A stretch of DNA of 64,000 nt. Origin: Oscillospiraceae bacterium (lineage in GTDB: Bacteria > Bacillota > Clostridia > Oscillospirales > Ruminococcaceae). The notes under the pieces are model-generated. The model saw only the letters and a program-made list of their open reading frames with translations, was not told where the DNA came from and ran no database searches. Every line of letters begins with the position of its first letter. Position 1 is the first letter of the stretch. Positions 33,334-44,042 of this stretch are shown piece by piece. The stretch is taken from assembly GCA_021199355.1 (NCBI GenBank), contig JAJQIF010000009.1:124001-188000 (forward strand), given 5' to 3'. The translations under genes and the position numbers were made by a program.

Positions 33334-34992
33334 ATGAAGCTCATGGAATCAGTAAAAGCCGTCCCGAAAACGAATGTAATCAAAGTCGCAAAGCCAATTT
33401 TCAGCTTTCTTGCGGGAGCCGTTCTCGCAGGCTCGGAGGTTTTGGGAGAAGACTCGGTGCTATGCGCCGCATTGATCGCCGCCCTGCCACCTGTTTGTGG
33501 CTTCTCGGCACTGTTGGGAGCACTCATAACGGCAATATTCACGGAAATCACTGCAGGCAAGGTGGCATCCCTCGCTTCTGCGATAATCGTCCTTCTGACC
33601 CGATTACTCTTTGAAGGGACAAGCCGCAGGCGGTATCCAATCATAGTCTCAATAGTTGCGGCAGTGTCATATCTCGGCTGTGCTGTATTCGCAGGTGCCA
33701 CTGCGGAAGCAAGCTTTGCCTACTACATAAGAATCATCGCAGTAAGCGCAATACTTTGTGCCTGTACATATCTCACAACAACGGTATTCAAAACCGGCAT
33801 CCGAGCCGCAACTAAGCCTCAGCTTCTTGCGCTCTTCGCTTTCGCTGTGGTGATAGCTTCTTCCTATCACCTTGGCGAGATTTTAAGCTTTCTTGTATGC
33901 GTTATATGTGTATTTAGGCTCACACGCAAGAATGAAGTTCTTTCGTCAGCCGCTCGTTCAGCTTCCCTTAAACTAAGCTTTCTTGAAGGCGCACTTGCGC
34001 ATTTTCCGAAGTTCGTGACACCGGGTTCGGGCGAGCACGACTTCGGAAACATGGTTGAACTTCTCGCACTCACTGAAAGCGACCTCGGAAAATCGCTTAT
34101 ACTTGAGAAGAGCAATCCAAAAGTCTCCCGTTTGTCCGAAATCCTCTCGAAGAAAATTTCCGCCGAAGTTACCGTTGTCCCGATTCCCGACGATGCCGTC
34201 AAGCTATACCTCCCGAAAAGTGCACGGATATCCGAAAACGCCATTATTTCAGCCGCCGAAAAAGCCGGAATGAGGAGCGACGTCGAGCTTTTCAGAAGCG
34301 AGAATAACAGCCATATCCGTTTTACACTGACTCCCAAGCCCAAGTGGCACTTCGACGCCGGAATCTGTCAGATGTCTGCGAATTCGAAAGAGCTTGGCGA
34401 CGGCATCTGCGGCGACTGTGCCGAAGTCTGGAATCACGGGGTTTATAGCTATCTTATCCTCTCAGATGGGATGGGTACCGGAAGTGACGCGAGAACAGTT
34501 GCGAAAAACCTTATCAGAGCATTCAAGAACCTCACCGAGGCGGGCTACTCCCTCGAATCGTCGCTTCGCCTTTCGTCCGAATATGTCCGCTCCTGTCAGC
34601 CGGACGAGTCCTTTGCGACTCTTGATATTCTCTCGGCGAACCTGATGACCGGCGAGGTGAACATAGTCAAATGTGGGGCGGGGAAGAGCTATATTCTCCG
34701 TGACGGCGGTATCACTCCGATACCGCAGGGCGGCTATCCAATCGGCATTTTGGAGGAAATCAGCCTCACGAGCACCCGCATAGCTCCGTCGGACGAGCTT
34801 TCGCTTCTCATGATGACCGACGGTGCAGACGGCATGGGAATAGAGAAGCTTGCGGAGATTTCACTTGATTCCGCCAACCTGTCAACCGACGACCTGGCGG
34901 CTCTGGTGACAAGCGAAGCACACAAGAGTCAGAAAGAAAATTATTGCGATGATATTACAGTAGCCTCAATCCGGATATCAAAAATACGATAA
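33334..34992 (+). CDS. spoIIE: SpoIIE-family PP2C phosphatase (short form)
   Basis: A 552-residue protein with a hydrophobic N-terminus (about ten membrane segments to residue 205), a middle regulatory region, and a C-terminal PP2C domain. Phosphatase motifs: ILSDGMGTGSDA (metal Asp378), KCGAGKSYILRDGG, LLMMTDGADG and DDITVASIRI. SpoIIE dephosphorylates SpoIIAA to activate the forespore sigma-F and helps place the polar septum. Bacillus SpoIIE is about 825 residues; the shortening is in the middle region, as often in Clostridia. AAAGGAAG precedes the ATG. Confidence 0.92.
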   Translation: MKLMESVKAVPKTNVIKVAKPIFSFLAGAVLAGSEVLGEDSVLCAALIAALPPVCGFSALLGALITAIFTEITAGKVASLASAIIVLLTRLLFEGTSRRRYPIIVSIVAAVSYLGCAVFAGATAEASFAYYIRIIAVSAILCACTYLTTTVFKTGIRAATKPQLLALFAFAVVIASSYHLGEILSFLVCVICVFRLTRKNEVLSSAARSASLKLSFLEGALAHFPKFVTPGSGEHDFGNMVELLALTESDLGKSLILEKSNPKVSRLSEILSKKISAEVTVVPIPDDAVKLYLPKSARISENAIISAAEKAGMRSDVELFRSENNSHIRFTLTPKPKWHFDAGICQMSANSKELGDGICGDCAEVWNHGVYSYLILSDGMGTGSDARTVAKNLIRAFKNLTEAGYSLESSLRLSSEYVRSCQPDESFATLDILSANLMTGEVNIVKCGAGKSYILRDGGITPIPQGGYPIGILEEISLTSTRIAPSDELSLLMMTDGADGMGIEKLAEISLDSANLSTDDLAALVTSEAHKSQKENYCDDITVASIRISKIR

Positions 34993-35062
34993 AATCTTTT
35001 GTAAAGTTTGCACAAAAAAAGCCGTTGAAAAATGTTAAAAACGTCAAATTGGTCTAAACTCC

Positions 35063-35091
35063 TTGCAATATCCGTCAAAGCTTGGTATAAT
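35063..35091 (+). promoter_or_regulatory. Promoter of the glycogen operon
   Basis: TTGCAA (35063-35068), 17 bp, TATAAT (35086-35091), followed by a ~95-base leader before glgB with no recognised riboswitch. Confidence 0.78.
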
Positions 35092-35189
35092 GAATCCATA
35101 AGCGAGTAAACGGAATAGGTGCCGCCTCGCTGAATGAAAAAATATTAGTTTTCCACAACTTTTCACTTTAAGAAAGAAGGGGTATAGAT

Positions 35190-37139
35190 ATGAACAGCGT
35201 TAAACAGGCGGAGATGGTCTATGACGTGGATGCGGCAGTCGCAAGCTTCCTTGACGGCAAAAACTACGATTGCGCCGACTTCCTGGGTGCTCACAAAAGG
35301 GACGAAGGCGGCTATATTTTCCGTGTCTGGGCTCCTCGCGCCAAGCGTGTCTCGCTCGTTGGTGACTTCAACGGATGGGACGAAAATGCCAACCCGTGCC
35401 ACAAAATCACCGGCGGCATCTGGGAATGCACTGCGCAGGCACTCGATACATATTCGACCTACAAGTATTTCGTCGAAGGCGCAGACGGTTCAAGAAGAAT
35501 GAAAGCCGATCCCTACGGCGTCCACATGGAAACGCCTCCGGGAACCGCAACGAAGATTTTCGATATCGGTGACTACAAGTGGAGCGATACCGCTTGGATG
35601 AACAAGCGCAAGCGCTCAACTCCCTATGACAAGCCGATGAATATTTATGAAGTCAACCTCGGCTCGTGGAAGAAATATCCCGACGGTAACGTCTACAGCT
35701 ACGAAAAAGCGGCGGATGAGCTCATCCCTTATCTGAAAGAGATGAACTACACTCATGTCGAGTTCATGCCGCTCACCGAGTACCCCTACGAGGGCTCATG
35801 GGGTTATCAGGTTATGGGCTACTTTGCTCCGACTTCCCGTTTTGGCACTCCCGAGGGCTTCATGAAGATGGTTGACAAATTCCATCAGGCGGGAATCGCC
35901 GTTATCCTCGACTGGGTTCCGGCTCACTTCCCGAAGGACGGCGCAGGACTCTTTGAGTTCGACGGCTCGCCCTGCTACGAATATGCCGACCCCCTTAAGA
36001 TGGAGCACAAGGCTTGGGGAACAAGAGTCTTTGACTTCGGTCGTCCCGAGGTCCGTTCGTTCCTCATTTCGAGCGCACTCTTCTGGCTTGAAAAATACCA
36101 TGTCGATGGTTTAAGAGTCGATGCGGTTGCGTCGATGCTCTATCTCGACTATGACAGACAGGGTGGCGAGTGGAGACCGAACAAATTCGGCGGACACGAG
36201 AATCTCGAAGCTGTGGAATTTCTGCAGATGCTCAACACCGCAGTCTTCTCAAGATGCCCGAACGCCATAATGATTGCCGAAGAATCTACAGCATGGGCTA
36301 ACGTCACAAAGCCGGTCGACATGAACGGCTTGGGCTTCAACTTCAAGTGGAACATGGGCTGGATGAACGACATGATGCACTATATGTCTCTCGACCCCTA
36401 TTTCCGCAAGTTCAACCACGACAAGCTCACGTTCTCGTTCTTCTATGCGTTTTCCGAGAACTTCATCTTGCCGATTTCGCATGACGAGGTCGTCCATGGC
36501 AAGCACTCACTTGTCGACAAGATGCCGGGTGATTCCGACTCAAAGCTTGCAAACGACAGAGCGTTCCTCGGATATATGATGGCTCACCCCGGCAAGAAGC
36601 TCCTCTTCATGGGAAGCGAGTTTGCGCAGTTCCGTGAGTGGGATTACAGTAACGAGCTCGAGTGGTTCATGCCCGAGAAGTTCGAGGCTCACCGTGATTT
36701 CCAGAGCTATGTCAAGAATCTGAATCAATTCTATCTTGATAACCCGCCGATGTGGCAGGAGGATTACTCGTGGAAGGGCTTCAGCTGGATTTCGGCTGAT
36801 GACAACGAGCAGAGCGTAATAGTCTTCAGAAGAATCGACAAGGCGGGGAAGGAAATTGTGGTCGTCTGCAACTTCGTTCCCGTCGAGAGAAAGGGCTATC
36901 GCTTCGGCGTCCCCTACAGAGGAACCTACACCGAGGTTATGAACTCGGCATCAAAGAACGGTTCGCCCTATCTTAACGGCACCGTCAAGTCGGAAAATAT
37001 TCCGTCCCACGGAATGGAGCAGTCGATAGCCGTCGATATTCCTCCGATGTCGGTAATGTATTTCAAAGTCAGAAAATACGGTGGCAGAAAAGCCACCAAG
37101 GCGATAGAGGAACAGTCGCCGGAGAATGCTGACAAATAA
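35190..37139 (+). CDS. glgB: 1,4-alpha-glucan branching enzyme
   Basis: A 649-residue GH13 enzyme that introduces alpha-1,6 branches into glycogen. A CBM48 domain (about 25-125, [27 protein letters not shown]) precedes the barrel: [21 protein letters not shown], nucleophile Asp311 in [11 protein letters not shown], acid Glu364 in IAEESTAW and transition-state Asp in [10 protein letters not shown]. The C-terminal beta domain ends near residue 630. First gene of glgB-glgC-glgD-glgA, all in the same direction and closely spaced. Confidence 0.96.
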   Translation: MNSVKQAEMVYDVDAAVASFLDGKNYDCADFLGAHKRDEGGYIFRVWAPRAKRVSLVGDFNGWDENANPCHKITGGIWECTAQALDTYSTYKYFVEGADGSRRMKADPYGVHMETPPGTATKIFDIGDYKWSDTAWMNKRKRSTPYDKPMNIYEVNLGSWKKYPDGNVYSYEKAADELIPYLKEMNYTHVEFMPLTEYPYEGSWGYQVMGYFAPTSRFGTPEGFMKMVDKFHQAGIAVILDWVPAHFPKDGAGLFEFDGSPCYEYADPLKMEHKAWGTRVFDFGRPEVRSFLISSALFWLEKYHVDGLRVDAVASMLYLDYDRQGGEWRPNKFGGHENLEAVEFLQMLNTAVFSRCPNAIMIAEESTAWANVTKPVDMNGLGFNFKWNMGWMNDMMHYMSLDPYFRKFNHDKLTFSFFYAFSENFILPISHDEVVHGKHSLVDKMPGDSDSKLANDRAFLGYMMAHPGKKLLFMGSEFAQFREWDYSNELEWFMPEKFEAHRDFQSYVKNLNQFYLDNPPMWQEDYSWKGFSWISADDNEQSVIVFRRIDKAGKEIVVVCNFVPVERKGYRFGVPYRGTYTEVMNSASKNGSPYLNGTVKSENIPSHGMEQSIAVDIPPMSVMYFKVRKYGGRKATKAIEEQSPENADK

Positions 37140-37177
37140 TAGAGCGTTTTCAATCAAAATCTGAAAGGAAGAGTGTA

Positions 37178-38380
37178 ATGTACAACAAAAAAGAATGCGT
37201 TGCGATGCTTTTGGCAGGCGGACAGGGATCAAGACTGTACGCACTGACAAAGAACGTAGCCAAGCCCGCCGTACCCTATGGAGGCAAGTACAGAATCATC
37301 GATTTCCCGCTGTCAAACTGTGTCAATTCCGGTATCGACACAGTGGGTGTATTGACCCAGTATCAGCCGCTCGTTCTGAACGACTATATCGGCAACGGAC
37401 AGGCATGGAACCTTGACCGAATCCACGGAGGTGTGCATATCCTGCCGCCCTATCAGTCAAGCTCCGGTGCGCAATGGTATGAAGGCACAGCCAATGCCAT
37501 CTACCAGAACCTGTCGTTTATCGACAGATACGATCCCGAGTATGTCGTAATCCTTTCGGGCGACCACATCTACAAGATGGATTACTCGAAAATGCTCAAT
37601 TTCCACAAGGAAAAGAACGCCGTCTGCACAATCGCAGTACTCGACGTTGAATACGAGGAAGCATCCCGCTTCGGAATCATGTCGGTCGACGAGGACAACG
37701 CAATCACCAAGTTCGTGGAAAAGCCCAAGGCGCCCGAGAGCACGCTCGCATCCATGGGTATCTACATATTCTCATATCCGACCCTCAAGAAGTATCTCAC
37801 CGAAAACGAGATGGACGAAACCGCCACCAAGGACTTCGGCAAGAACATCATTCCCGCACTCCTTGAGAACAAGGAAAGGCTTTATGCCTACAGATTCGAG
37901 GGCTACTGGAAGGATGTCGGAACGATAGACAGCCTTTGGGAAGCAAATATGGACCTTCTCAGCCCGACCGTGTCTCTCGACCTCTATGACCCGAGCTGGA
38001 AGATTTACTCGAACAACGACTCCCGTGCACCTCATATCATCGGCAAGAACGCAAAGATTCAGAATTCAATGGTAACCACCGGCTGTGTTATCGACGGTGC
38101 GGTTGAGTTCTCGATGATTTCCGGCGGCGTCACCATCGAGGAGGGCGCGGTCGTAACCGATTCGATTCTTATGCCCGGCGCAACCGTTAAGAAGGGCGCA
38201 ATAGTCGAGTATTCGATTGTCGGCGAGTCAAGCGTTATCGAGTCGGGTGCGCATATCGGCGCAAGACCCGAGACGGTAGAGAACAAGGACGAGTGGGGCG
38301 TAGCGGTTGTCGGTCACGACGTAACCGTTAGCTCAGGCTCCGTTGTCAAGCCCAAAGAGATAATCTCTGCCGATATGTAA
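37178..38380 (+). CDS. glgC: Glucose-1-phosphate adenylyltransferase
   Basis: A 400-residue enzyme making ADP-glucose from ATP and glucose-1-phosphate, the committed step of glycogen synthesis. Motifs: [55 protein letters not shown] and [16 protein letters not shown]. The C-terminal left-handed beta-helix has hexapeptide repeats (about 285-380). GAAAGGAAG precedes the ATG. It partners with GlgD, 13 bp downstream. Confidence 0.96.
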   Translation: MYNKKECVAMLLAGGQGSRLYALTKNVAKPAVPYGGKYRIIDFPLSNCVNSGIDTVGVLTQYQPLVLNDYIGNGQAWNLDRIHGGVHILPPYQSSSGAQWYEGTANAIYQNLSFIDRYDPEYVVILSGDHIYKMDYSKMLNFHKEKNAVCTIAVLDVEYEEASRFGIMSVDEDNAITKFVEKPKAPESTLASMGIYIFSYPTLKKYLTENEMDETATKDFGKNIIPALLENKERLYAYRFEGYWKDVGTIDSLWEANMDLLSPTVSLDLYDPSWKIYSNNDSRAPHIIGKNAKIQNSMVTTGCVIDGAVEFSMISGGVTIEEGAVVTDSILMPGATVKKGAIVEYSIVGESSVIESGAHIGARPETVENKDEWGVAVVGHDVTVSSGSVVKPKEIISADM

Positions 38381-38393
38381 GGAGGAAGCCGAA

Positions 38394-39521
38394 ATGAGCT
38401 ATAATATGACAAATGTATTGGGCATTATCTTCGCAAATTCCCATGATGAGGCTTTGCCCGAGCTTGCATCAAACCGCACGATGGCATCCGTGCCCTTCGG
38501 TGGAAGATTCCGCCTTATCGACTTCCAGCTTTCGAGCATGGTCAATTCCGGAATGTCGACCGTCGGAATCATCACAAAGTCTAACTATGAGTCGCTTCTT
38601 GACCATATCGGTTCGGCAAGATATTGGGACCTCGCTCGCTCCTACGGCGGTCTTACAATCCTTCCGCCTTACGGAAATATCGACTCCGGCTTGTATGTCG
38701 GAAAGCTTGAAGCCTTAAGAGGCGCTCTCGGCTACATCAAGAAGACCGGCTGTGAGTATGTAATACTCGCCGACGGCAACGTCGTTCTCAATGCCGATTA
38801 CTCGAAGATTATCGAAGAGCATATCGAAACCGGTGCCGACATCACCTGTGTAGCATCCACCGGCAACTATTCCGCTTCCGAAACCGCCGACGCTGTCGCT
38901 TTCGAGACAGATTCGACAGGTAGAGTCAAGGAGACAATCCTTAACGCCGCCAAGGCAGGAAAGTACACCTTGGGTCTTAATATCAACATACTTTCGACGG
39001 CACTCTTGGAGAGCCTCGTTATGGATCTTACGCCGAGAGGAAAGAACGTATTCGACCGTGATGTCCTGCAGGCTAAGGCAGGCAAGCTCAACATCCGTGT
39101 TCACGAATATACCGGCTACTACAGCAGAATTCACGATTTCGAAAGTTACTTCACCGAGAACATGAAGCTCCTCGACCCTGATAATCTCGGCAAGCTCATC
39201 CTGAAGAAGAGACCCATCTATACCAAGGTTCGCGACGACGCACCTTCGAAGTACGGTCTTGACAGCGCTGTCAACAATTCTCTCGTAGCCGACGGATGCG
39301 TTATCGACGGTGTTGTCGAGGATTCAATCCTCTTCAGAGGCGTAAAGGTTGCCAAGGGCGCGGTTGTCAAGAACTGCATCCTCATGCAGGACACCTCAAT
39401 CGGAAAGTCAACCATCATCTCCAACATCATTACCGATAAGGACGTTGTAATCGGCGACGAGTTAAGAATCTCATCCGCCGTCGGAAGTCCTCTCTATATC
39501 GGCAAGAAGCGTGTTCTTTGA
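38394..39521 (+). CDS. glgD: GlgD, non-catalytic/regulatory subunit of ADP-glucose pyrophosphorylase
   Basis: A 375-residue paralogue of GlgC typical of Firmicutes. It keeps the overall fold (PFGGRFRLIDFQLSSMVNSG, YVILADGNVVLNADYSKI, C-terminal hexapeptide helix) but the N-terminal nucleotide loop is degenerate: the GGQGSRL motif is replaced by ANSHDEALPELASNRT. It therefore probably boosts GlgC in a heterotetramer instead of catalysing (established for Bacillus and clostridial GlgCD). GGAGG lies before the ATG. Confidence 0.94.
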   Translation: MSYNMTNVLGIIFANSHDEALPELASNRTMASVPFGGRFRLIDFQLSSMVNSGMSTVGIITKSNYESLLDHIGSARYWDLARSYGGLTILPPYGNIDSGLYVGKLEALRGALGYIKKTGCEYVILADGNVVLNADYSKIIEEHIETGADITCVASTGNYSASETADAVAFETDSTGRVKETILNAAKAGKYTLGLNINILSTALLESLVMDLTPRGKNVFDRDVLQAKAGKLNIRVHEYTGYYSRIHDFESYFTENMKLLDPDNLGKLILKKRPIYTKVRDDAPSKYGLDSAVNNSLVADGCVIDGVVEDSILFRGVKVAKGAVVKNCILMQDTSIGKSTIISNIITDKDVVIGDELRISSAVGSPLYIGKKRVL

Positions 39522-39547
39522 TTAACATCGAAGGGAAGTGTGATTCA

Positions 39548-40969
39548 GTGAAAATTCTATACTGTGCAAGTGAAGCGCTCCCATATGTGGCATCCGGCGG
39601 TCTCGCCGATGTTGCGGGCTCCCTTCCAAAGGCACTTTGCGAAGCAGGACAGGACTGCAGAGTGGTTCTCCCTCTCTACGGCACCATCAAGCAGGAGCTT
39701 CGTGACAGCCTCGAGTATGTGACAAACTTCTTCGTCCCCGTATCGTGGAGAAGCCAGTATTGCGGCGTCTTCAAGGGCGTTTCGGCGGGAGTTACATATT
39801 ATCTTCTTGATAACGAGTACTACTTCAAGCGTGGCACCATTTACGGTCACTATGACGACGCCGAGAGATTCGCATTCTTCGCAAGAGCGATTCTCGAGCT
39901 CATCAAGCATATCGACTTCAAGCCGGATATCCTCAACTGCAACGACTGGCAGACAGCTCTGACCCCTGTTTATTATAACCTCTTCTACAAGGGCGAAGAG
40001 GGGATGGGCAACATCAAGACGGTGTTCACCATCCACAACATCCAGTATCAGGGCAAGTACGGCATGGAGCTCTGCTCCGATCTCCTCGGAATCCCTGATT
40101 ATGCAAGAGGAATCCTCGAGTACGACAACTGCTGTAACTTCATGAAGGGCGCTTTCGAGGTTTCGGACAAGATTACAACCGTTTCCCCGACCTATGCGTG
40201 GGAAATCCTCAACCCCTACTTCTCGCACGGTCTCGATCCCGTTCTCTGGAGCAAGCAGTATAAATTGACCGGCTTCCTGAACGGAATCGACCAGGATGTC
40301 TATAACCCCGAAACCGACCCGGCGCTTGCGGCTAACTACAGCGTAAACGATAAGTCCGGCAAGGCTATCTGCAAGAAGTCGGTTCTTGAGGAATTCGGTC
40401 TTCCCGACGGCAAGGAGCCTGTAATGGGCATCGTCACAAGACTTGTCTCCCACAAGGGCGTCGACCTCATAAAGAGAGTTTTCGAGGATATGGTTCACCT
40501 CGGCTACAAGTTCGTAATCCTCGGCTCGGGCGAGAAGCAGTACGAAGACTTCTTCCGCGAGATGGCATACAGATATCCCGACAGAGTGGGCGTCAAGATC
40601 GGCTTCATCCCGGATGTTGCACACAGAATCTATGCCGGTGCCGATATGTTCCTGATGCCGTCCCAGAGCGAGCCCTGCGGCTTGGCTCAGATGGTGGCAT
40701 TACGCTATGGCACAATCCCGATAGTCCGTGAAACCGGAGGACTGAAGGACTCTATCGTCGACTGTGGCGGTCCCGGCGGCAACGGCTTCACATTCAAGAC
40801 CTACAACGCTCACGACATGCTCGACGCAACGGTTCGTGCACGAGCCTATTACGATCAGAGAATGCAGTGGGGCAAGCTAACTTCTCATGCAATGCGTGAA
40901 GATTTCAGTTGGGCTCGCTCGGCTGAGCTCTACATGGGTCTCTACAGAGAGCTTGTTGGCGACATTTAA
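39548..40969 (+). CDS. glgA: Glycogen synthase (ADP-glucose, GT5)
   Basis: A 473-residue GT-B enzyme extending alpha-1,4-glucan chains with ADP-glucose. Motifs: N-terminal KILYCASEALPYVASGGLADVAGSLPKAL (KxGGL-type loop reads ASGGL), NCNDWQTAL, TVFTIHNIQYQGKYG, and C-terminal PSQSEPCGLAQMVALRYGTIPIVRETGGLKDSI. The GTG at 39548 follows GAAGGGAAG; the track's TTG start adds nine residues not expected in the family. Last gene of the glycogen operon. Confidence 0.95.
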   Translation: MKILYCASEALPYVASGGLADVAGSLPKALCEAGQDCRVVLPLYGTIKQELRDSLEYVTNFFVPVSWRSQYCGVFKGVSAGVTYYLLDNEYYFKRGTIYGHYDDAERFAFFARAILELIKHIDFKPDILNCNDWQTALTPVYYNLFYKGEEGMGNIKTVFTIHNIQYQGKYGMELCSDLLGIPDYARGILEYDNCCNFMKGAFEVSDKITTVSPTYAWEILNPYFSHGLDPVLWSKQYKLTGFLNGIDQDVYNPETDPALAANYSVNDKSGKAICKKSVLEEFGLPDGKEPVMGIVTRLVSHKGVDLIKRVFEDMVHLGYKFVILGSGEKQYEDFFREMAYRYPDRVGVKIGFIPDVAHRIYAGADMFLMPSQSEPCGLAQMVALRYGTIPIVRETGGLKDSIVDCGGPGGNGFTFKTYNAHDMLDATVRARAYYDQRMQWGKLTSHAMREDFSWARSAELYMGLYRELVGDI

Positions 40970-40984
40970 GCCAAAACAGATAAT

Positions 40985-41015
40985 AAAATCCTCACCAATC
41001 GGTGGGGATTTTGTT
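40985..41015 (+). terminator. Terminator of the glycogen operon
   Basis: AAAATCCTCACC-aatc-GGTGGGGATTTT followed by GTTG. Confidence 0.82.
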
Positions 41016-41043
41016 GCATATGACCACGGCTTTGAAATAACAG

Positions 41044-41072
41044 TTGCAAACTGTGTGAAAAGGTGATAAAAT
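41044..41072 (+). promoter_or_regulatory. Promoter of trkA
   Basis: TTGCAA (41044-41049), 17 bp, TAAAAT (41067-41072). Confidence 0.65.
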
Positions 41073-41120
41073 AGTGTTGAAATCCGCCGAGCCTTGGCGG
41101 GGAAGGGAATATCGAGCAAA

Positions 41121-42479
41121 ATGAAAATTACTGTTGCGGGATGCGGAAAAATCGGAATGGAGATTGTTGCGGCGTTGGCGGCTGAGGGTCATGATGTCGT
41201 TGCGGTCGATATTGATGCAGACGTAATAAACCTTATAACCAACGTCCACGATGTCATGGGCGTTATCGGCAATGCTTCCGACTATGAAACCCTTGTCGAG
41301 GCGAACGTCGAGAAAGCCGACATATTCGTCGCCTGCATGGATTCCGATGAGCAGAACATGCTCGCATGCTTCCTCGCAAAGAAGATGGGCGCCGAGAATA
41401 CCATCGCCCGTATCAGAAACCCCGAATATAACGACAACAGCCTCGGCTTTTTAAGAAAGAATCTTGAGCTTTCGCTTGCTCTTAATCCCGAGCTCCTGAC
41501 GGCTCAGGAAATGTACAATATCCTGAAGTTCCCTTCGGCGGTCAGAATCGAAAGCTTTTCGAAGAGAAATCTCGAAATGATTGAAATAATCATCCCGCAG
41601 GACAGCGAGCTCGACGGAATGAATCTTATAAAGATGCGTGAAAAATATAATGCCAACTTCCTCGTCTGCTGTGTACAGAGAAGCGGAAGCGTCTATATCC
41701 CCGGCGGTGCATTCGAGCTTAAGGCAGGGGATAAAATCGGCATCACGGCATCTCTTCCCGAAATGTCGAAGCTGCTTAAGATGCTCGGCGTCCTCAAGAA
41801 AAAGGCAAAGCACACGATGATTCTTGGCGGAAGCAAAATCGCATTTTATCTTGCCGCACTGATAAACCGAAGTGGCGGTTATGCCAAGATTATAGATAAA
41901 AACAAGGCTCGTTGCGAAGAGCTCGCCGGAATTCTTCCGAACACGTCAATCATCTACGGCGACGGCATGCAACAGGAGCTCCTCCTTGAGGAGGGAATCG
42001 AAAGCTCCGATGCTTTCGTCTCGCTCACAGGCTTTGACGAAGAAAATATCCTGACGGCAATTTTCGCCTCGATGCAGAATGTTCCGAAGGTTATTGCCAA
42101 GGTCAACCGCGATGAGCTTGTCGAGATGGCGACCAAGATAGGCGTCGAGTGCGTAGTTTCACCGAAGGACATAACCTCATCCGTAGTTGTAAAATACGCC
42201 AGAGCCCTCGAGAACAGCGTCGGCTCATCCGTTGAGACGCTCTATAAGCTGATGGATGGCAAGGTCGAAGCGCTCGAGTTTTTGGTGAATTCCGAATCCA
42301 AGCTCACCGGAATCCCGCTTAAGAGCCTCGAGCTCAAGAAGGGAATCCTTGTTGCCGGTATCATGCGTGGCAGAAAGACGATAATCCCGTCCGGCAACGA
42401 CGTGATATCCGTCGGTGACAGGGTAGTGGTCATCTCCGGCAATCTCGGCTTGAGTGACTTGGTGGATATTTTAGCATAA
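41121..42479 (+). CDS. trkA: Trk potassium uptake regulatory subunit TrkA
   Basis: A 452-residue cytoplasmic gating protein with two RCK units. Each has a Rossmann NAD-binding loop (KITVAGCGKIGMEIVAAL at 1; TMILGGSKIAFYLAAL near 233) followed by a RCK_C/TrkA_C domain (about 140-215 and 370-450). It binds TrkH and controls K+ uptake in response to nucleotides. The ATG at 41121 directly begins the first Rossmann strand; the track's earlier start adds nine residues. trkH follows, separated by a palindromic repeat. Confidence 0.95.
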   Translation: MKITVAGCGKIGMEIVAALAAEGHDVVAVDIDADVINLITNVHDVMGVIGNASDYETLVEANVEKADIFVACMDSDEQNMLACFLAKKMGAENTIARIRNPEYNDNSLGFLRKNLELSLALNPELLTAQEMYNILKFPSAVRIESFSKRNLEMIEIIIPQDSELDGMNLIKMREKYNANFLVCCVQRSGSVYIPGGAFELKAGDKIGITASLPEMSKLLKMLGVLKKKAKHTMILGGSKIAFYLAALINRSGGYAKIIDKNKARCEELAGILPNTSIIYGDGMQQELLLEEGIESSDAFVSLTGFDEENILTAIFASMQNVPKVIAKVNRDELVEMATKIGVECVVSPKDITSSVVVKYARALENSVGSSVETLYKLMDGKVEALEFLVNSESKLTGIPLKSLELKKGILVAGIMRGRKTIIPSGNDVISVGDRVVVISGNLGLSDLVDILA

Positions 42480-42500
42480 GTTTTGACTGAACGTAAATAG

Positions 42501-42563
42501 CCTTCCCTGAAAGGGGAGGGGGACCGCCGGCGAAGCCGGTGGTGGAGGGGTTTCCCGGGAAGG
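42501..42563 (+). repeat. 63-bp palindromic repeat element between trkA and trkH
   Basis: The element has 7-bp terminal inverted repeats (CCTTCCC/GGGAAGG) and an internal hairpin ACCGCCGGC-gaa-GCCGGTGGT. It is GC-rich and coding-neutral, MITE- or REP-like. The trkH ribosome binding site overlaps its right end, and the ORF track's longer trkH N-terminus is translated repeat. Confidence 0.75.
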
Positions 42564-42571
42564 CAACTTAT

Positions 42572-44023
42572 ATGAATCGCAGAATGGTTTTCTATGTAGC
42601 GGGACAGATGGTTTTGGTGGAAGCAGTTTTAATGCTTCTGCCTCTTATTGTTTCCGCAATCTATATGGAAACATGCGCTTTCGCATTTATAGCGTCAATA
42701 CTCATAGCTCTCGTCCTCGGCGAAGCTATGGTTCTTATATTCAAGCCGTCGAATAAAGTCATCTACTCAAAAGAAGGATTCATAATAACGGCACTTTCCT
42801 GGGTGTTGCTTTCATTGGTTGGCTGTCTTCCGTTCGTAATCAGCCGGGAAATCCCGAATTTCGTCGACGCTTTCTTTGAAACGGTCAGCGGCTTCACGAC
42901 GACCGGTGCATCAATTCTCACGAGCTACGACGGCATGAGCCACGGTATCATGTTCTGGCGAAGCTTCACTCACTGGGTCGGCGGTATGGGAGTTCTGGTC
43001 CTGGTAATGGCGGTATCGCCGACCTCGACAGACCGCTCCATGCACATTCTCCGTGCCGAAATGCCCGGACCGATTGTCGGAAAGCTCGTCCCCCGTGTCC
43101 GTCAGACGGCAAAGATTTTGTATCTTATATATGTCGGGCTCACGGTTCTTGAAATAGGCTTCCTCAGCCTCGGGGGCTTAAGCCTCTATGAAAGCTGTAT
43201 CTATGCCTTCGGCAGTGCCGGTACCGGCGGCTTCGGCATCATGTCCGACAGCCTTGCAAGCTATAGCCCGTATATTCAGTGGGTAATAACTATTTTCCTC
43301 GTTCTTTTCGCAACGAACTTCAATGTCTATTTCCTCTTGCTTATGCGCAAGTTCAAGGCGGCATTCAAGTCGGAGGAGCTCTGGACATATTTCGGCATAA
43401 TCATAGTTGCGATTACAGTGGTTTCCATCTCCATATATCCCTTGTATGACGGCTTGGGCGAGACCATAAGAACAGCGGCGTTTCAGGTAATGTCGATTCT
43501 TTCGACAACCGGCTTTGCGACGGCTGATTTCAATCTTTGGTCGCCCGTGGCGAAGGCTGTGCTTCTGGTTCTCATGCTTATAGGCGGCTGTGCAGGCTCC
43601 ACTGCCGGCGGACTCAAGATTTCCCGTGTCGTAACCCTCTTCAAATCCGTCAAGCGTGAGCTCTACAGGATGATTCACCCGCACTCGGTCGGAGCCGTAA
43701 AATTGGACGGCAAAACCCTCGATGACGGCACCATCAAGGGCATCGGCACCTACTTCTCACTGTATGTCTTCATCATGATAGCGGCGTTCTTGGCGATTTC
43801 GTTTGAACCCTTGAGCTTTGAGGCAAAAGCGTCCTCTGTCATTGCCTGCTTCAACAATATCGGTCCCGGCTTCGCAGAAGTCGGACCTATGGGTAGCTAC
43901 GCCGACTACTCAGCTTTCTCGAAAATCGTTTTATCTATAACCATGCTTTTAGGCAGACTTGAAATATATCCTCTTCTCTTCATCCTGATGCCTTCGCTCT
44001 GGAAGAGAAAGAGCAACGCATAA
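42572..44023 (+). CDS. trkH: Trk potassium transporter, membrane subunit TrkH
   Basis: A 483-residue channel-like K+ transporter with four M1-P-M2 repeats and about ten to twelve membrane helices. Selectivity-filter loops are visible: ETVSGFTTTGASIL, FGSAGTGGFGIM, LSTTGFATADF and NNIGPGFAEVG. The GGxxGSTAGGLKISR segment (GGCAGSTAGGLKI) is a TrkH hallmark. The ATG at 42572 is used since upstream codons belong to the repeat. It pairs with TrkA. Confidence 0.95.
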   Translation: MNRRMVFYVAGQMVLVEAVLMLLPLIVSAIYMETCAFAFIASILIALVLGEAMVLIFKPSNKVIYSKEGFIITALSWVLLSLVGCLPFVISREIPNFVDAFFETVSGFTTTGASILTSYDGMSHGIMFWRSFTHWVGGMGVLVLVMAVSPTSTDRSMHILRAEMPGPIVGKLVPRVRQTAKILYLIYVGLTVLEIGFLSLGGLSLYESCIYAFGSAGTGGFGIMSDSLASYSPYIQWVITIFLVLFATNFNVYFLLLMRKFKAAFKSEELWTYFGIIIVAITVVSISIYPLYDGLGETIRTAAFQVMSILSTTGFATADFNLWSPVAKAVLLVLMLIGGCAGSTAGGLKISRVVTLFKSVKRELYRMIHPHSVGAVKLDGKTLDDGTIKGIGTYFSLYVFIMIAAFLAISFEPLSFEAKASSVIACFNNIGPGFAEVGPMGSYADYSAFSKIVLSITMLLGRLEIYPLLFILMPSLWKRKSNA

Positions 44024-44042
44024 TAAACCACCCGGAGACAAT

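Noticed and set aside
39557-40624. 355-aa minus-strand ORF antisense to glgA
   Set aside because: Fully inside glgA on the opposite strand, no start context and low-information composition; a shadow ORF.
42539-42571. Extended N-terminus of TrkH (MVEGFPGKATY)
   Set aside because: These codons come from the palindromic repeat; the conserved TrkH sequence begins at the ATG at 42572.
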